Shown here piece after piece: positions 12,164 to 21,634 of a stretch of DNA of 64,000 bases. The position numbers and the translations under genes are program-made. Every line of letters starts with the position of its first letter. The first letter of the stretch is position 1. Under the pieces are notes generated by a model. The model was not told where the DNA came from and searched no databases. It saw nothing but the letters and a program-made list of their open reading frames with translations. Origin of the DNA: Demequina lignilytica (lineage in GTDB: Bacteria; Actinomycetota; Actinomycetes; Actinomycetales; Demequinaceae); the NCBI RefSeq assembly GCF_030418305.1, contig NZ_JAUHPX010000009.1, positions 1-64,000 of the forward strand, in the 5' to 3' direction.

Positions 12164-12188
12164 TTAAGCAACGACAATGTTTGCTTAA
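12164..12188. promoter_or_regulatory. Palindromic operator before the suf operon (putative SufR site)
   Basis: Perfect 8-bp arms, TTAAGCAA at 12164-12171 and TTGCTTAA at 12181-12188, are separated by 9 nt. A further TTGCTT at 12146-12151 repeats the arm. The segment is markedly AT-rich against its surroundings and ends 36 bp before sufR. Suf operons in actinobacteria are usually repressed by holo-SufR bound near its own start, so autoregulation is the simplest reading. The arm sequence differs from the sites I know for cyanobacterial and mycobacterial SufR. Confidence 0.6.
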
Positions 12189-12224
12189 TCGCCACCCCCG
12201 TCCCCGTGCTCTCGAGGAGGTCGT

Positions 12225-12878
12225 ATGTCCGCTGACACCACGCGCGATCGCGTGCTCAGCCTCATCGCGACCGCGGGTCCCATCACCGCGGCCGCGCTCG
12301 CCCAGGAGCTTGGCGTCACCGCTGCGGGCGTGCGTCGTCACCTGACCTCCCTCGAGGACGCGGGGCACATCGTCGACCACGAGCCGCCGGGCGTGCACGC
12401 TCGCGGGCGCGGGCGCCCCGCGCGTTCGTTCGTGGCGACGCAGGCGGGACAGCAGGCGCTCGCCTCCGCCTACCAGGACGTGGCCGTCGATGCGCTGGGC
12501 TACCTGCGCGATCACGGCGGCCTCGACGAGTTCGTCGAGGCGAAGGCCCGCGAGCTCGAGTCCGCCCTCGAGCGGTCGGTGGACCCCGGCGCGCCGCTGG
12601 CGCAGCGCGTCACCGCCCTCGCCAGCGCGCTCGGCGAGCGCGGGTATGCCGCCTCGGTCCGGCCCGGTCCCGGTGGCATCACGGTCCAGCTCTGCCAGGG
12701 GCACTGCCCCGTCCAGTCCATCGCGGAGAAGACCCCCGAGTGGTGCGAGGCCGAGGCCCGCGCCTTCTCGAGGATCCTCGACGTGCACGTGCAGCGGTTG
12801 TCCACCCTCGCGGGTGGCGCCCACGTCTGCACCACCACGATCCCGCTCACCACCCCGACACCCCGCAAGGAAGGATGA
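12225..12878 (+). CDS. sufR: SufR, Fe-S-sensing transcriptional regulator
   Basis: 217 aa. An N-terminal winged helix-turn-helix (residues 5-60, [22 protein letters not shown]) is followed by a C-terminal sensor region with C157, C161, C174 and C202. The spacing C-x3-C-x12-C equals that of the Fe-S ligands described for mycobacterial SufR. A strong GAGGAGG precedes the ATG by 5 nt. Holo-SufR is expected to repress the suf operon and apo-SufR to release it when cluster demand rises. Its stop overlaps the sufB ATG, so regulator and scaffold genes are translated together. Confidence 0.93.
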   Translation: MSADTTRDRVLSLIATAGPITAAALAQELGVTAAGVRRHLTSLEDAGHIVDHEPPGVHARGRGRPARSFVATQAGQQALASAYQDVAVDALGYLRDHGGLDEFVEAKARELESALERSVDPGAPLAQRVTALASALGERGYAASVRPGPGGITVQLCQGHCPVQSIAEKTPEWCEAEARAFSRILDVHVQRLSTLAGGAHVCTTTIPLTTPTPRKEG

Positions 12879-14308
12879 GCATGAGTGCTCCCACCGAGCC
12901 CATGAGCCAGGACGAGGCGATCGCCTCGATCGGCAACTACCAGTTCGGCTGGCACGACACCGACACCGCAGGCGCGCTCGCGAAGCGCGGCCTCAACGAG
13001 GACGTCGTCCGCGAGATCTCGGCGCTGAAGAACGAGCCCGAGTGGATGCTCGACCTGCGCCTGAAGGGCCTCAAGCTCTTCGGCAAGAAGCCGCTGCCCA
13101 ACTGGGGCTCCGACCTCACCGGCATCGACTTCGACAACATCAAGTACTTCGTGCGCTCGACCGAGAAGCAGGCCACCAGCTGGGAGGACCTGCCGGAGGA
13201 CATCCGCAACACGTACGACAAGCTCGGCATCCCCGAGGCGGAGAAGCAGCGCCTGGTCGCCGGAGTCGCCGCGCAGTACGAGTCCGAGGTGGTCTACCAC
13301 CAGATCCGCGAGGACCTGGAGGAGCAGGGCGTCATCTTCGTCGACACCGACACGGGCCTGCGCGAGCACCCCGAGATCTTCGAGGAGTACTTCGGCTCCG
13401 TGATCCCGGTCGGCGACAACAAGTTCGCCGCGCTGAACACGGCCGTGTGGTCGGGCGGCTCGTTCGTCTACGTCCCCCCGGGCGTCCACGTCGAGATCCC
13501 GCTCCAGGCCTACTTCCGCATCAACACGGAGAACATGGGCCAGTTCGAGCGCACCCTGATCATCGCGGACGAGGGCTCGTACGTGCACTACGTCGAGGGA
13601 TGCACCGCGCCGATCTACAGCTCGGACTCCCTGCACTCCGCCGTGGTCGAGATCATCGTCAAGAAGAACGCCCGCGTGCGCTACACGACCATCCAGAACT
13701 GGTCGAACAACGTGTACAACCTGGTCACCAAGCGCGCGACCGCGGCCGAGGGCGCCACCATGGAGTGGGTCGACGGCAACATCGGCTCGAAGGTCACCAT
13801 GAAGTACCCGGCGATCTTCATGCTCGGCGAGCACGCGAAGGGCGAGACCCTGTCGATCGCGTTCGCGGGCGAGGGGCAGCACCAGGACGCCGGCGCCAAG
13901 ATGGTGCACGCGGCGCCCAACACCTCGTCGTCGATCATCTCCAAGTCCGTCGCCCGTGGCGGCGGCCGCACCTCGTACCGCGGCCTGGTCCAGGTCCTCG
14001 AGGGCGCCAAGAACTCGAAGTCGAACGTGCTGTGCGATGCGCTGCTCGTCGACCAGATCAGCAGGTCCGACACCTACCCGTACGTCGACGTCCGCGAGGA
14101 CGACGTCCACATGGGCCACGAGGCATCCGTCTCGAAGGTGTCCGAGGACCAGCTGTTCTACCTCATGTCCCGAGGCCTCGAGGAGTCGGAGGCCATGGCC
14201 ATGATCGTGCGCGGGTTCGTCGAGCCCATCGCGCGCGAGCTGCCCATGGAGTACGCGCTCGAGCTCAACCGCCTCATCGAGCTTCAGATGGAAGGATCCG
14301 TCGGTTGA
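12875..14308 (+). CDS. sufB: SufB, Fe-S scaffold subunit
   Basis: 477 aa. SufB forms the SufBC2D scaffold on which [Fe-S] clusters are built. The beta-helix core is recognisable from [57 protein letters not shown] and [16 protein letters not shown], and the C-terminal helix ends [14 protein letters not shown]. There is no intein, unlike mycobacterial SufB. Two ATGs (12875 and 12881) are close together; the first overlaps the sufR stop. The AAGGAAGG Shine-Dalgarno stretch lies in the sufR end. Confidence 0.95.
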   Translation: MSMSAPTEPMSQDEAIASIGNYQFGWHDTDTAGALAKRGLNEDVVREISALKNEPEWMLDLRLKGLKLFGKKPLPNWGSDLTGIDFDNIKYFVRSTEKQATSWEDLPEDIRNTYDKLGIPEAEKQRLVAGVAAQYESEVVYHQIREDLEEQGVIFVDTDTGLREHPEIFEEYFGSVIPVGDNKFAALNTAVWSGGSFVYVPPGVHVEIPLQAYFRINTENMGQFERTLIIADEGSYVHYVEGCTAPIYSSDSLHSAVVEIIVKKNARVRYTTIQNWSNNVYNLVTKRATAAEGATMEWVDGNIGSKVTMKYPAIFMLGEHAKGETLSIAFAGEGQHQDAGAKMVHAAPNTSSSIISKSVARGGGRTSYRGLVQVLEGAKNSKSNVLCDALLVDQISRSDTYPYVDVREDDVHMGHEASVSKVSEDQLFYLMSRGLEESEAMAMIVRGFVEPIARELPMEYALELNRLIELQMEGSVG

Positions 14309-15492
14309 CCGTCACCGATCACACCCAGGCCACCGCCGACGCCGCGCACAGCCACGGCATCGTCCCCGACTCGTCCCGTGCGGATCGCGTCGTCTCCTTC
14401 GACGTCGACGCGTTCCCCGTGCCGACGGGTCGTGAGGAGAACTGGCGCTTCAGCGCCGTGCGTGACCTCAAGCCGCTGTTCGCCGACGAGCCGGCCGACG
14501 GCCACCTCGAGTGGTCCACCAGCGACCTTCCGGCGGGCGTGACGCTCACCGAGATCCCGGTCGACGATGCGGTGGTCCGCACCGTGCGTGCGCCCGGCGA
14601 CCGCGCCTCGGCCGTGGCGGCCAAGCACTCCGGCGGCGCCATGGTGCTCGCCATCGCGCCGAACACCGTGGTCGACGAGCCCATCACCATCGACCTCAAC
14701 GGCGCCGGCGGCGACGTCCGCGGCCACCTGCTCGTCGAGGTCGGCACCTCCGCCGAGGCGACGGTGGTCATCACCCGGACCGGCACCGCACGCTACTCCG
14801 AGCTCGTCTCGGTGGACCTGTGCGACAACGCCGGGCTCAACCTGGTGCTCCAGCAGCAGTGGGACGCGGACGCGATCCACGCGGGCGAGGTGGTCGCACG
14901 CCTCGGGCGCGACGCGCGCCTGCGGGGCACCGTGGTCACCCTCGGCGGCAAGGTCGTGCGCCTCAACACCTCGGCGGCGTTCGCCGGCGAGGGCGCGAGC
15001 GTCGATCTGTTCGGCCTGTACTTCGCGGACTCGGGTCAGCACCAGGAGCACCAGCTCTTCGTCGACCACGCGGTGCCCAAGTGCACGTCGCGCGTCACCT
15101 ACAAGGGCGCGCTGGCGGGGGCCTCCGCGCGCTCCGTGTGGATCGGCGACGTGCTGATCCGCGCCGCGGCCGAGGGCACCGACACCTACGAGCTCAACCG
15201 CAACCTGGTCCTCACGGACGGCGCGCGCGCCGACTCGGTCCCGAACCTCGAGATCGAGACCGGTGAGATCGAGGGCGCGGGCCACGCGTCCGCGACCGGC
15301 CGCTTCGACGAGGAGCAGATGTTCTACCTGCGCTCGCGCGGCATCTCGGAGGAGCAGGCCCGCAAGCTCGTGGTCCGCGGCTTCTTCGCCGACCTCATCC
15401 ACGAGATCGGCGTCCCCGCCGTCGAGGCGAGCCTGATGAAGCAGATCGAGCTCGAGCTGGAGCACGTGGAGGAGGAGATCGAGGATGAGTGA
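14305..15492 (+). CDS. sufD: SufD, Fe-S scaffold subunit (TTG start)
   Basis: 395 aa. SufD pairs with SufB and SufC and is needed for iron entry into the scaffold. Family features include [17 protein letters not shown] near residue 40, [31 protein letters not shown] and [22 protein letters not shown]. The only start that joins it to sufB is TTG at 14305, with GAAGGA about 8 nt upstream and a 4-bp overlap with the sufB stop. The frame is open far upstream, but that part is the shadow of sufR and sufB. The 9-mer GCATCGTCC of the dispersed motif occurs near its 5' end (14357). Confidence 0.93.
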   Translation: MTVTDHTQATADAAHSHGIVPDSSRADRVVSFDVDAFPVPTGREENWRFSAVRDLKPLFADEPADGHLEWSTSDLPAGVTLTEIPVDDAVVRTVRAPGDRASAVAAKHSGGAMVLAIAPNTVVDEPITIDLNGAGGDVRGHLLVEVGTSAEATVVITRTGTARYSELVSVDLCDNAGLNLVLQQQWDADAIHAGEVVARLGRDARLRGTVVTLGGKVVRLNTSAAFAGEGASVDLFGLYFADSGQHQEHQLFVDHAVPKCTSRVTYKGALAGASARSVWIGDVLIRAAAEGTDTYELNRNLVLTDGARADSVPNLEIETGEIEGAGHASATGRFDEEQMFYLRSRGISEEQARKLVVRGFFADLIHEIGVPAVEASLMKQIELELEHVEEEIEDE

Positions 15493-15838
15493 GCAGTTCG
15501 CCTGCATGGTGAGCGACCTCGCGCCCGAGCGCGCGCTGCTCGCGGAGCTGACGCTGGCCGACGGGGCCGAGATCCCCGTCGCCATCGTGCGGTCCGCGGA
15601 CGGCGACTTCTACGCGATCGACGACCTCTGCACCCACGGCGAGGTCTCCCTCTCGGAGGGCGAGGTGGAGGGCTGCCACGTCGAGTGCTGGGCCCACGGC
15701 TCGCGCTTCGACATCCGCACGGGCGTGCCGGACGAGCTGCCCGCGATGACCCCCGTGAAGACCTATCCGACCCGGGTCGAGGGCGAGCGCGTGCTCGTCG
15801 ACATCGACCACCCCATTCTTACCAAGGAGAACGCATGA
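15485..15838 (+). CDS. Rieske-type [2Fe-2S] ferredoxin of the suf operon
   Basis: 117 aa. The two Rieske ligand motifs are CTHG (residues 43-46, in IDDLCTHGEVSLSEG) and CWAHG (CHVECWAHGSRFD), giving the Cys-x-His and Cys-x2-His set for a [2Fe-2S] cluster. It resembles the small ferredoxin subunits of non-heme dioxygenases (NirD/BphF type), which are common between sufD and sufC in actinobacteria. It may supply electrons to cluster assembly; this role is inferred from position. It overlaps sufD by 8 bp and sufC by 4 bp. Confidence 0.93.
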   Translation: MSEQFACMVSDLAPERALLAELTLADGAEIPVAIVRSADGDFYAIDDLCTHGEVSLSEGEVEGCHVECWAHGSRFDIRTGVPDELPAMTPVKTYPTRVEGERVLVDIDHPILTKENA

Positions 15839-16590
15839 GCACCCTGGAGATCCGCAACCTCCACGTCACCGTCGAGACCCCCGAGGGCACCAAGGAGATC
15901 CTCAAGGGCGTCGACCTGACGATCAACTCGGGCGAGACGCACGCGATCATGGGCCCCAACGGCTCCGGCAAGTCGACCCTCGCCTACTCGATCGCCGGCC
16001 ACCCGAAGTACGAGATCACCGAGGGCTCGGTCACGCTCGACGGCGAGGACGTCCTCGAGATGTCGGTCGACGAGCGTGCCAAGGCCGGCCTGTTCCTCGC
16101 CATGCAGTACCCGGTCGAGGTGCCCGGCGTGTCCGTGTCGAACTTCCTGCGCACCGCGAAGACCGCGATCGACGGCGAGGCCCCCAAGCTCCGCACGTGG
16201 GTCAAGGACGTCAAGGGCGCGATGGAGAACCTCCGCATGGACCCCGCGTTCGGTGAGCGCGGCGTCAACGAGGGCTTCTCGGGCGGTGAGAAGAAGCGCC
16301 ACGAGATCCTCCAGATGGAGCTGCTGCAGCCGAAGATCTCGATCCTCGACGAGACGGACTCCGGCCTCGACGTCGACGCGCTGCGCATCGTCTCCGAGGG
16401 CGTCAACCGCGCCAAGGACAACACGGGCCTGGGCATCATGCTCATCACCCACTACACCCGCATCCTCAACTACATCCGGCCCGACTACGTGCACGTGTTC
16501 GTGAACGGCCGGGTCGCCGAGGAGGGCGGCCCCGAGCTCGCCGAGCGTCTCGAGGCCGAGGGCTACGACCGCTACCTGGCGAGCGCCTGA
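15835..16590 (+). CDS. sufC: SufC, ABC-type ATPase of Fe-S assembly
   Basis: 251 aa. It is the ATPase of the SufBCD complex and is cytosolic, without a membrane partner. Walker A GPNGSGKS is at residues 40-47, the signature FSGGEKKRHEILQ and Walker B ISILDETDSGLDVDALR are intact, and the H-loop is LITHYTRIL. The DETDSGLD segment is typical of SufC as opposed to transporter ATPases (DEP). The chosen ATG is the one overlapping the Rieske gene stop. Confidence 0.96.
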   Translation: MSTLEIRNLHVTVETPEGTKEILKGVDLTINSGETHAIMGPNGSGKSTLAYSIAGHPKYEITEGSVTLDGEDVLEMSVDERAKAGLFLAMQYPVEVPGVSVSNFLRTAKTAIDGEAPKLRTWVKDVKGAMENLRMDPAFGERGVNEGFSGGEKKRHEILQMELLQPKISILDETDSGLDVDALRIVSEGVNRAKDNTGLGIMLITHYTRILNYIRPDYVHVFVNGRVAEEGGPELAERLEAEGYDRYLASA

Positions 16591-16593
16591 ACG

Positions 16594-17865
16594 ATGCTCG
16601 CCGACGTCCGCGACGACTTCCCGCTCCTGGCCCGCACGGTCAGGAACGGGAGGCCGCTCGTGTACCTCGACTCCGGCGCGACGGCCCAGCGGCCGCGTGC
16701 CGTGCTGGAGGCCGAGGCCGACTTCCTGACGCGGAGCAACGGCGCTGTCGCGCGCGGCGCGCACCTGCTCGCGGAGGAGGCGACCGAGGCCTTCGAGGGT
16801 GCGCGTGCGGATGTCGCGCGGCTGGTCGGAGCGCCCGTCGAGGAGATCGTCTGGACCTCGGGAGCGACCGCGGCGATCAACCTGGTCGCGAACGGGATCC
16901 AGAACGCGACCCTGGGAGCCGGGGGAGCGGAGGCGGATCGCTTCCGCATCGGCCCGGGTGACCGGATCGTCGTCACGGAGCTCGAGCACCACGCGAACCT
17001 GATCCCGTGGCAGCAGCTCGCGGCACGGACGGGCGCCGAGCTCGCCTGGATCCCGGTGGACGATGCCGGGGTCCTGGACCTCTCGACGCTCGCCGAGATC
17101 GTGAGCCCGTCCACCAAGGTGGTCGCGTTCACGCACGCCAGCAACGTCACCGGCGTCATCACGGACGTCGCGGCGATCGTGGCGCGCGCCCGCGAGGTGG
17201 GCGCGCTCACCGTGCTCGACGCATGCCAGTCGGTGCCGCACATCCCGGTGTCCTTCCCGGAGCTCGGCGTCGACTTCGCCGCCTTCTCGGGCCACAAGAT
17301 GCTCGGCCCGACCGGGGTGGGCGCCCTGTGGGGCCGCAAGGAGCTGCTCGACGCGCTGCCGCCGTCGATCTTCGGCGGTGGGGCCATCGCGGTGGTCACC
17401 ATGGAGAGGACCACGTGGCTCGAGGCGCCCACGCGTTTCGAGCCCGGCACGCAGCCCGTCTCTCAGGCCGTCGGCATGGGTGCGGCCGCGAGGTACCTCA
17501 TGAGCCTCGGGATGGAGAACGTCGCCGCCCATGAGGCGCGCATCGCGCAGATCATGCGCGAGGGCGCTGCGAGTCTCGACGGTGTCCGGCTCCTCGGCCC
17601 GGTCGGCGGCCCCGCCGCCGGGGACGTGCTCGGCCTCGCCGCGGTCGCGGTCGAGGGCGTCCACGCCCATGACGTCGGCCAGGTGCTGGACGACCGCGGC
17701 ATCGCCGCGCGGGTGGGACACCACTGCGCCCAGCCCCTGCATCGTCGCCTCGGGCTCACCGGCTCGACCCGGGCGTCGGCCCACGTGTACACCACCGAGG
17801 CGGACGCGCACGCGTTCGTCGAGGCGCTCGCCTCGGTCCGCAGCTTCTTCGGAGTCACCGCATGA
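16594..17865 (+). CDS. sufS: SufS, group II cysteine desulfurase
   Basis: 423 aa PLP enzyme that takes sulfur from cysteine for Fe-S assembly. The PLP lysine is K235 in AFSGHKMLGPTG and the persulfide-forming cysteine is C378 in VGHHCAQPLHRRLG, on the longer lobe typical of SufS. The N-terminus (DFPLLARTVRNGRPLVYLDSGAT) is canonical. It starts 3 bp after sufC and overlaps sufU by 4 bp. Its sulfur acceptor is expected to be the adjacent SufU. Confidence 0.96.
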   Translation: MLADVRDDFPLLARTVRNGRPLVYLDSGATAQRPRAVLEAEADFLTRSNGAVARGAHLLAEEATEAFEGARADVARLVGAPVEEIVWTSGATAAINLVANGIQNATLGAGGAEADRFRIGPGDRIVVTELEHHANLIPWQQLAARTGAELAWIPVDDAGVLDLSTLAEIVSPSTKVVAFTHASNVTGVITDVAAIVARAREVGALTVLDACQSVPHIPVSFPELGVDFAAFSGHKMLGPTGVGALWGRKELLDALPPSIFGGGAIAVVTMERTTWLEAPTRFEPGTQPVSQAVGMGAAARYLMSLGMENVAAHEARIAQIMREGAASLDGVRLLGPVGGPAAGDVLGLAAVAVEGVHAHDVGQVLDDRGIAARVGHHCAQPLHRRLGLTGSTRASAHVYTTEADAHAFVEALASVRSFFGVTA

Positions 17866-18347
17866 GCTCTCTCGAGCAGATGTACCAGCAGGTCATCATG
17901 GACCACGCCCGCGCCGCGCATGGCCGCGGCCTGGTTCAGGTCGACCTGCCCGCCCACGGCGAGTCGCACCAGGTCAACACGACCTGCGGAGACGAGGTCA
18001 CCCTGCGGGTGGGCCTCGAGGGCGACACGATCGCGTCGCTCTCCTGGGAGGGCCAGGGCTGCTCGATCTCGCAGGCGTCGATCTCTGTGCTCGCCGAGCT
18101 CCTCGACGGCGAGTCGCTCGAGACGGCCGATGAGACCTACGAGGCGTTCCGTGCCCTGATGCAGGCGAAGGGCGAGCCGCTGGACGACGATCGCGAGGAC
18201 ATGCTGGGCGACGCGACCGCGTTCGTCGGTGTCGGCAAGTACCCTGCACGCATCAAGTGCGCGCTCCTGGGCTGGGTGGCCCTCAAGGACGCGCTCATCC
18301 AGGCGAGGGGCGCATCGTCCTCCGCCACGGAAGGAGACAAGGCATGA
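17862..18347 (+). CDS. sufU: SufU, zinc-dependent sulfurtransferase
   Basis: 161 aa. It accepts persulfide sulfur from SufS and passes it to the SufBCD scaffold. The conserved zinc ligands and active cysteines are C42 (NTTCGDE, with D44), C67 (GQGCSIS) and C133 (RIKCALLGW). The insert characteristic of SufU relative to IscU is present around residues 85-115. The tail SSSATEGDKA contains the dispersed 9-mer core GCATCGTCC at 18312-18320. It overlaps sufT by 4 bp. Confidence 0.95.
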   Translation: MSSLEQMYQQVIMDHARAAHGRGLVQVDLPAHGESHQVNTTCGDEVTLRVGLEGDTIASLSWEGQGCSISQASISVLAELLDGESLETADETYEAFRALMQAKGEPLDDDREDMLGDATAFVGVGKYPARIKCALLGWVALKDALIQARGASSSATEGDKA

Positions 18348-18673
18348 CCGAAGGCACCAAGGCCCCGGCCAACGCCGCGGACGTCGAGGAGGCGCTCCGC
18401 GACGTCATCGACCCCGAGCTCGGCATCAACGTCGTGGATCTCGGGCTGGTCTACGGCGTGATGCTCGATGAGAACCGCCACGCCGTGATCGACATGACGC
18501 TGACGTCCGCGGCCTGCCCGCTGACGGACGTCATCGAGGACCAGACCTCGCAGGCGCTCGACGGCCTGGTCGACGGCTTCCGCATCAACTGGGTGTGGAT
18601 GCCGCCGTGGGGGCCGGACAAGATCACCGACGACGGCCGCGAGCAGCTCCGCGCGCTCGGCTTCAACGTCTGA
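18344..18673 (+). CDS. sufT: SufT, MIP18/DUF59-family Fe-S maturation factor
   Basis: 109 aa. DUF59 proteins assist delivery or maturation of Fe-S clusters under high demand. The family signature is seen in DVIDPELGINVVDLGLVYGV (residues ~20-40), MTLTSAACPLTDVIE with the conserved reactive Cys, and WVWMPPWGPDKITDDGR. It is the last gene of the suf operon, as Rv1466 is in M. tuberculosis. A GGAGACAAGG stretch precedes the ATG. Confidence 0.94.
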   Translation: MTEGTKAPANAADVEEALRDVIDPELGINVVDLGLVYGVMLDENRHAVIDMTLTSAACPLTDVIEDQTSQALDGLVDGFRINWVWMPPWGPDKITDDGREQLRALGFNV

Positions 18674-18680
18674 CACCACC

Positions 18681-19226
18681 ATGGCCACGACGCACGTGGT
18701 CCTCATCCGCGCGATCAACGTCGGCGGGCGCAACAAGGTGCCCATGGCGGAGCTGCGCGCCTCTCTCGAGGCCGCGGGGCTCCGCCAGGTGCGCACCTAC
18801 ATCCAGTCGGGCAACGTGCTGGTCGACGCGGGGGAGAGCCGCGCCGACCAGGTGAACTCCCTGGTCGAGCGTGTGCTGCTGGCCGACTTCGACGTGGACA
18901 CCGTGGTCGTCACGGTCGACGCGGCGACGATGCGCGGCGCCGTCGAGGGCGCGCCGTCCCGCTTCGGTGCGGAGCCGGATGTCTACCACTCGGATGTCGC
19001 CTTCCTCCGGCCCGGCATCGCCGCGTCCGAGGCCGCGGACGCGTTCTCGTTGCGCGAGGGCGTCGACACGCTGTGGGAGGGCGAGGGAGTCGTGTACTTC
19101 CGCCGGCTCAGCGCGCAGCGCACGAAGTCGCGGATGTCGAGCGTGATGGGCACGCCGATGTACAAGCAGATGACCATCCGCAACTGGGCGACCACCACGA
19201 CGCTGGTCGGGATGCTGGACGGCTGA
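18681..19226 (+). CDS. DUF1697 family protein
   Basis: 181 aa. Start and family motifs are clear: HVVLIRAINVGGRNKVPMAELR at the N-terminus, VRTYIQSGNVLVD, and RRLSAQRTKSRMSSVMGTPMYKQMTIRNWAT (given in parts) at the C-terminus. The biochemical role of DUF1697 is not established. It starts 7 bp after sufT, so it may be read from the suf promoter, but the family is not generally tied to Fe-S assembly. It converges on the permease gene with a 6-bp gap. Confidence 0.9.
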   Translation: MATTHVVLIRAINVGGRNKVPMAELRASLEAAGLRQVRTYIQSGNVLVDAGESRADQVNSLVERVLLADFDVDTVVVTVDAATMRGAVEGAPSRFGAEPDVYHSDVAFLRPGIAASEAADAFSLREGVDTLWEGEGVVYFRRLSAQRTKSRMSSVMGTPMYKQMTIRNWATTTTLVGMLDG

Positions 19227-19232
19227 GCGTCC

Positions 19233-20651
19233 TCAGAGGCTGACGGCGCCGGTCGCGAGGGCGACCACGGCCGCGACGGCGCCCGCGACGCTGAGCGCGC
19301 ACAGCACCGCCTCGCGGCGGCTGAAGACCCGCAGGCCCTGCTCCCGGCGCGCCCACGCGTACAGCAACGTCGCGGGCGCGTAGATGATGAGCGCCAGCAG
19401 GGCGTACGCCGGTCCCATCGCGTAGACAAGGAAGAACGTGTAGGCCAGCGCGATGGCTGCGACCACGATCGCGGCCGGCGCGCGATGGTCGCGTGACAGC
19501 GCCGCACGCACCCCGAATCCAGCCGTGAGCAGGTACGGGATGATCGCGAGCGCGCTGGTGAGCTCGAGCGAGAAGTCGAATGCGTTCTCGGAGAGCTGGG
19601 TGAGCACCAGGAAGAGCCAGGTGACCAGCGAGGTCGCCGTGAGCGCCGCGATCGGCACGCCCCGGCCGTTGGTGCGGCGGAGGAGGCGCGGGGCGTCGTC
19701 CTGGAGCGCCGCCTCGTGCAGCACCTCGGTGGCGAGCAGCGTCCAGGCGAGGTACGCGCCCAGCACGGAGATCAGCAGCCCGATGCCGATGAGCCAGGCG
19801 CCCCATGGTCCGACCGCCGCCTCCAGCACCCCGGCGGCCGACGGCTGGTCCAGCGCCGCGAGCTCGGCCCGGGGCAGGACGCCGAACGAGAGCATCGTGA
19901 CGGCGACGAACAGCGCGAGCACCGTGAGGAAGCCCGTCACCGTCGCCCGCCCGACGTCCTCGCGCCGGCGCGCGTAGCGCGAGTAGACGCTCGCCCCCTC
20001 GACGCCCAGGAACACGAACACCGTCACCAGCATGGTCGCGCGCACCTGGTCGCCCAGCCCGCCCAGCGCATCGTCGCCCGCGAGGTTGCCGGTGAAGGTG
20101 TCCCAGGAGAAGCCGCCGAAGATCAGCAGCACCACGAACAGCAGCAGCGGCACGAACTTCGCGACGGCCGTGATCGCGTTGAGCGCCGCGGCCTGCGTGA
20201 CGCCGCGCGCGACCACCAGGTGGAACGCCCACAGCCCGACCGTGCCCAGCGCGAAGGCCGCCCACGTCGAGCCGTCGCCGAACGCCGGCACCACCGCCCC
20301 GAGCGTCGAGGCGATGAGCACCCAGTAGGTCACGTTGGCGATGCACGCCGCGGCCCAGTACCCGAACGCCGAGAAGAATCCCACGTACGGGCCGAACCCC
20401 GCCTTCGCGTACGCGACGATGCCGGAGTCGAGATCGGGCCGCCGTATCGCGAGCCGCTGGAAGACGAGCGCGAGCATCAGCATGCCGCCGCCGGCGACGC
20501 CCCACGCGAGGAGGGCGCCGAGGCCGCCGGCCGAGCCCGCGAACGACGAGGGCAGGGAGAAGACGCCCGCGCCGACCATCGACCCGATGACCATGCCCGC
20601 GAGCACGGGCATTGACATCCCCGCGCGGCGCTCCTGGGTCGGGCCCGACAC
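19233..20651 (-). CDS. APC-family amino acid permease, basic amino acid antiporter type
   Basis: 472 aa with about 12 to 13 hydrophobic segments. The first segment GMVIGSMVGAGVFSLPSSFA carries the Gly-rich substrate loop of APC transporters, and the overall sequence (YAKAGFGPYVGFFSAFGYW, LGVEGASVYSRYARRREDVGRAT in parts) is closest to arginine/ornithine or lysine exchangers (ArcD/LysI group). The GTG at 20651 is used; an internal ATG at 20618 is possible. It lies 4 bp downstream of the zinc metallopeptidase gene, so the two are likely co-transcribed. Substrate is inferred only at group level. Confidence 0.85.
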   Translation of the reverse strand: MSGPTQERRAGMSMPVLAGMVIGSMVGAGVFSLPSSFAGSAGGLGALLAWGVAGGGMLMLALVFQRLAIRRPDLDSGIVAYAKAGFGPYVGFFSAFGYWAAACIANVTYWVLIASTLGAVVPAFGDGSTWAAFALGTVGLWAFHLVVARGVTQAAALNAITAVAKFVPLLLFVVLLIFGGFSWDTFTGNLAGDDALGGLGDQVRATMLVTVFVFLGVEGASVYSRYARRREDVGRATVTGFLTVLALFVAVTMLSFGVLPRAELAALDQPSAAGVLEAAVGPWGAWLIGIGLLISVLGAYLAWTLLATEVLHEAALQDDAPRLLRRTNGRGVPIAALTATSLVTWLFLVLTQLSENAFDFSLELTSALAIIPYLLTAGFGVRAALSRDHRAPAAIVVAAIALAYTFFLVYAMGPAYALLALIIYAPATLLYAWARREQGLRVFSRREAVLCALSVAGAVAAVVALATGAVSL

Positions 20652-20655
20652 CGGC

Positions 20656-21552
20656 TCAGCCGTCCGTGACGCCGAACGCGTCGCACGCGGCGAGGGTGCC
20701 GTTGCGATAGCCGGCCGCGAACGCGTCGGCGCGCTGCTCGGCGCTGCCGTGCGTGAAGGTGTGCGGGTCCGCCTCGCCGCCCGAGGCCTCCTGGATGCGG
20801 TCGTCGCCCACCGCCGCGGCGGCGGAGAGCGCGTCGTCGAGGTCCTGCTGCGTGAGAGGCGCGAGGTACGGGGTGCCCGACGCGTCCGGCACGGTGGCCG
20901 CGTGCCCCGCCCACACCCCCGCGAGGCAGTCGGCCATCAGCTCGACCTTGACGGAGTCGGAGTCCTCGCCGGTGCCCGTCCGGTCGGCGACGTCGAACAC
21001 GCCCACGAGGTTCTCGATGTGGTGACCGTACTCGTGCGCCATCACGTACATCTCCGCGAGCGGGCCGCCGCTCGCGCCGAAGTCGGTCGCGAGCACGTCG
21101 AAGAAGCTCACGTCCAGGTAGATGGTCTGGTCGGGCGGGCAGTAGAACGGCCCCGTGGCGGACGATGCGGTGCCGCAGCCTGACTGCGTGGCCTGGTCGA
21201 ACAGGACGATGCCGGGGTAGGCGAAGTCGACGCCCGCGGCGGGCAGCGCCTCGGCCCAGTACGCGTCGAGCGAGTTCACCGTGCCGACCATGCGGCAGTC
21301 GGTGTAGTCGTTGGCGTCGGCGCCCGTCTGGCAGCGGTCGGCGAGGTCCTGCTGCGCGGTGTCGTCGACGGGGGCGCTGCCGGTGCCGCCCATGAGCGCG
21401 CCCAGGTCGCTCGGGTTGCCGCCCAGGAACATGTACAGCAGCACGATCGCGAGGCCCCCGATGCCGCCTCCGATCGCGAGCCCGCCCTTGGCGCTCCGTC
21501 CGCGCGAGCCGACGCGGCCGGGATCGAGCCGAGAGCCCTCGTTGAACGTCAT
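20656..21552 (-). CDS. Membrane-anchored neutral zinc metallopeptidase (YpfJ family)
   Basis: 298 aa. One membrane anchor (GLAIGGGIGGLAIVLLYMFLGG, residues ~25-45) precedes a domain outside the membrane with the zinc motif HEYGHH and a downstream Glu in ELMADCLAGVWAGH. Length and the N-terminal FNEGSRLDPGRV match the PF04228 family, in which the peptidase activity is predicted rather than proven. A -10 TAGCGT lies at 21575-21580 on the minus strand and GGAGGTGG precedes the ATG, so this gene has a normal leader, unlike many neighbours. The gene carries the dispersed 11-mer at 21160 and a core copy at 21204. Confidence 0.9.
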   Translation of the reverse strand: MTFNEGSRLDPGRVGSRGRSAKGGLAIGGGIGGLAIVLLYMFLGGNPSDLGALMGGTGSAPVDDTAQQDLADRCQTGADANDYTDCRMVGTVNSLDAYWAEALPAAGVDFAYPGIVLFDQATQSGCGTASSATGPFYCPPDQTIYLDVSFFDVLATDFGASGGPLAEMYVMAHEYGHHIENLVGVFDVADRTGTGEDSDSVKVELMADCLAGVWAGHAATVPDASGTPYLAPLTQQDLDDALSAAAAVGDDRIQEASGGEADPHTFTHGSAEQRADAFAAGYRNGTLAACDAFGVTDG

Positions 21553-21634
21553 CGCCCCACCTCCACCGACCCCAACGCTAGCGGGGTGCTCAGGCTTCCG
21601 GAGGAGCGAGGTCGAACGGGTGCGCCGGTCGGAC

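Noticed and set aside
12490-14304. Extension of sufD upstream through sufB and sufR
   Set aside because: The frame is open but overlaps two well-defined genes; the sufD family motifs begin only after 14305.
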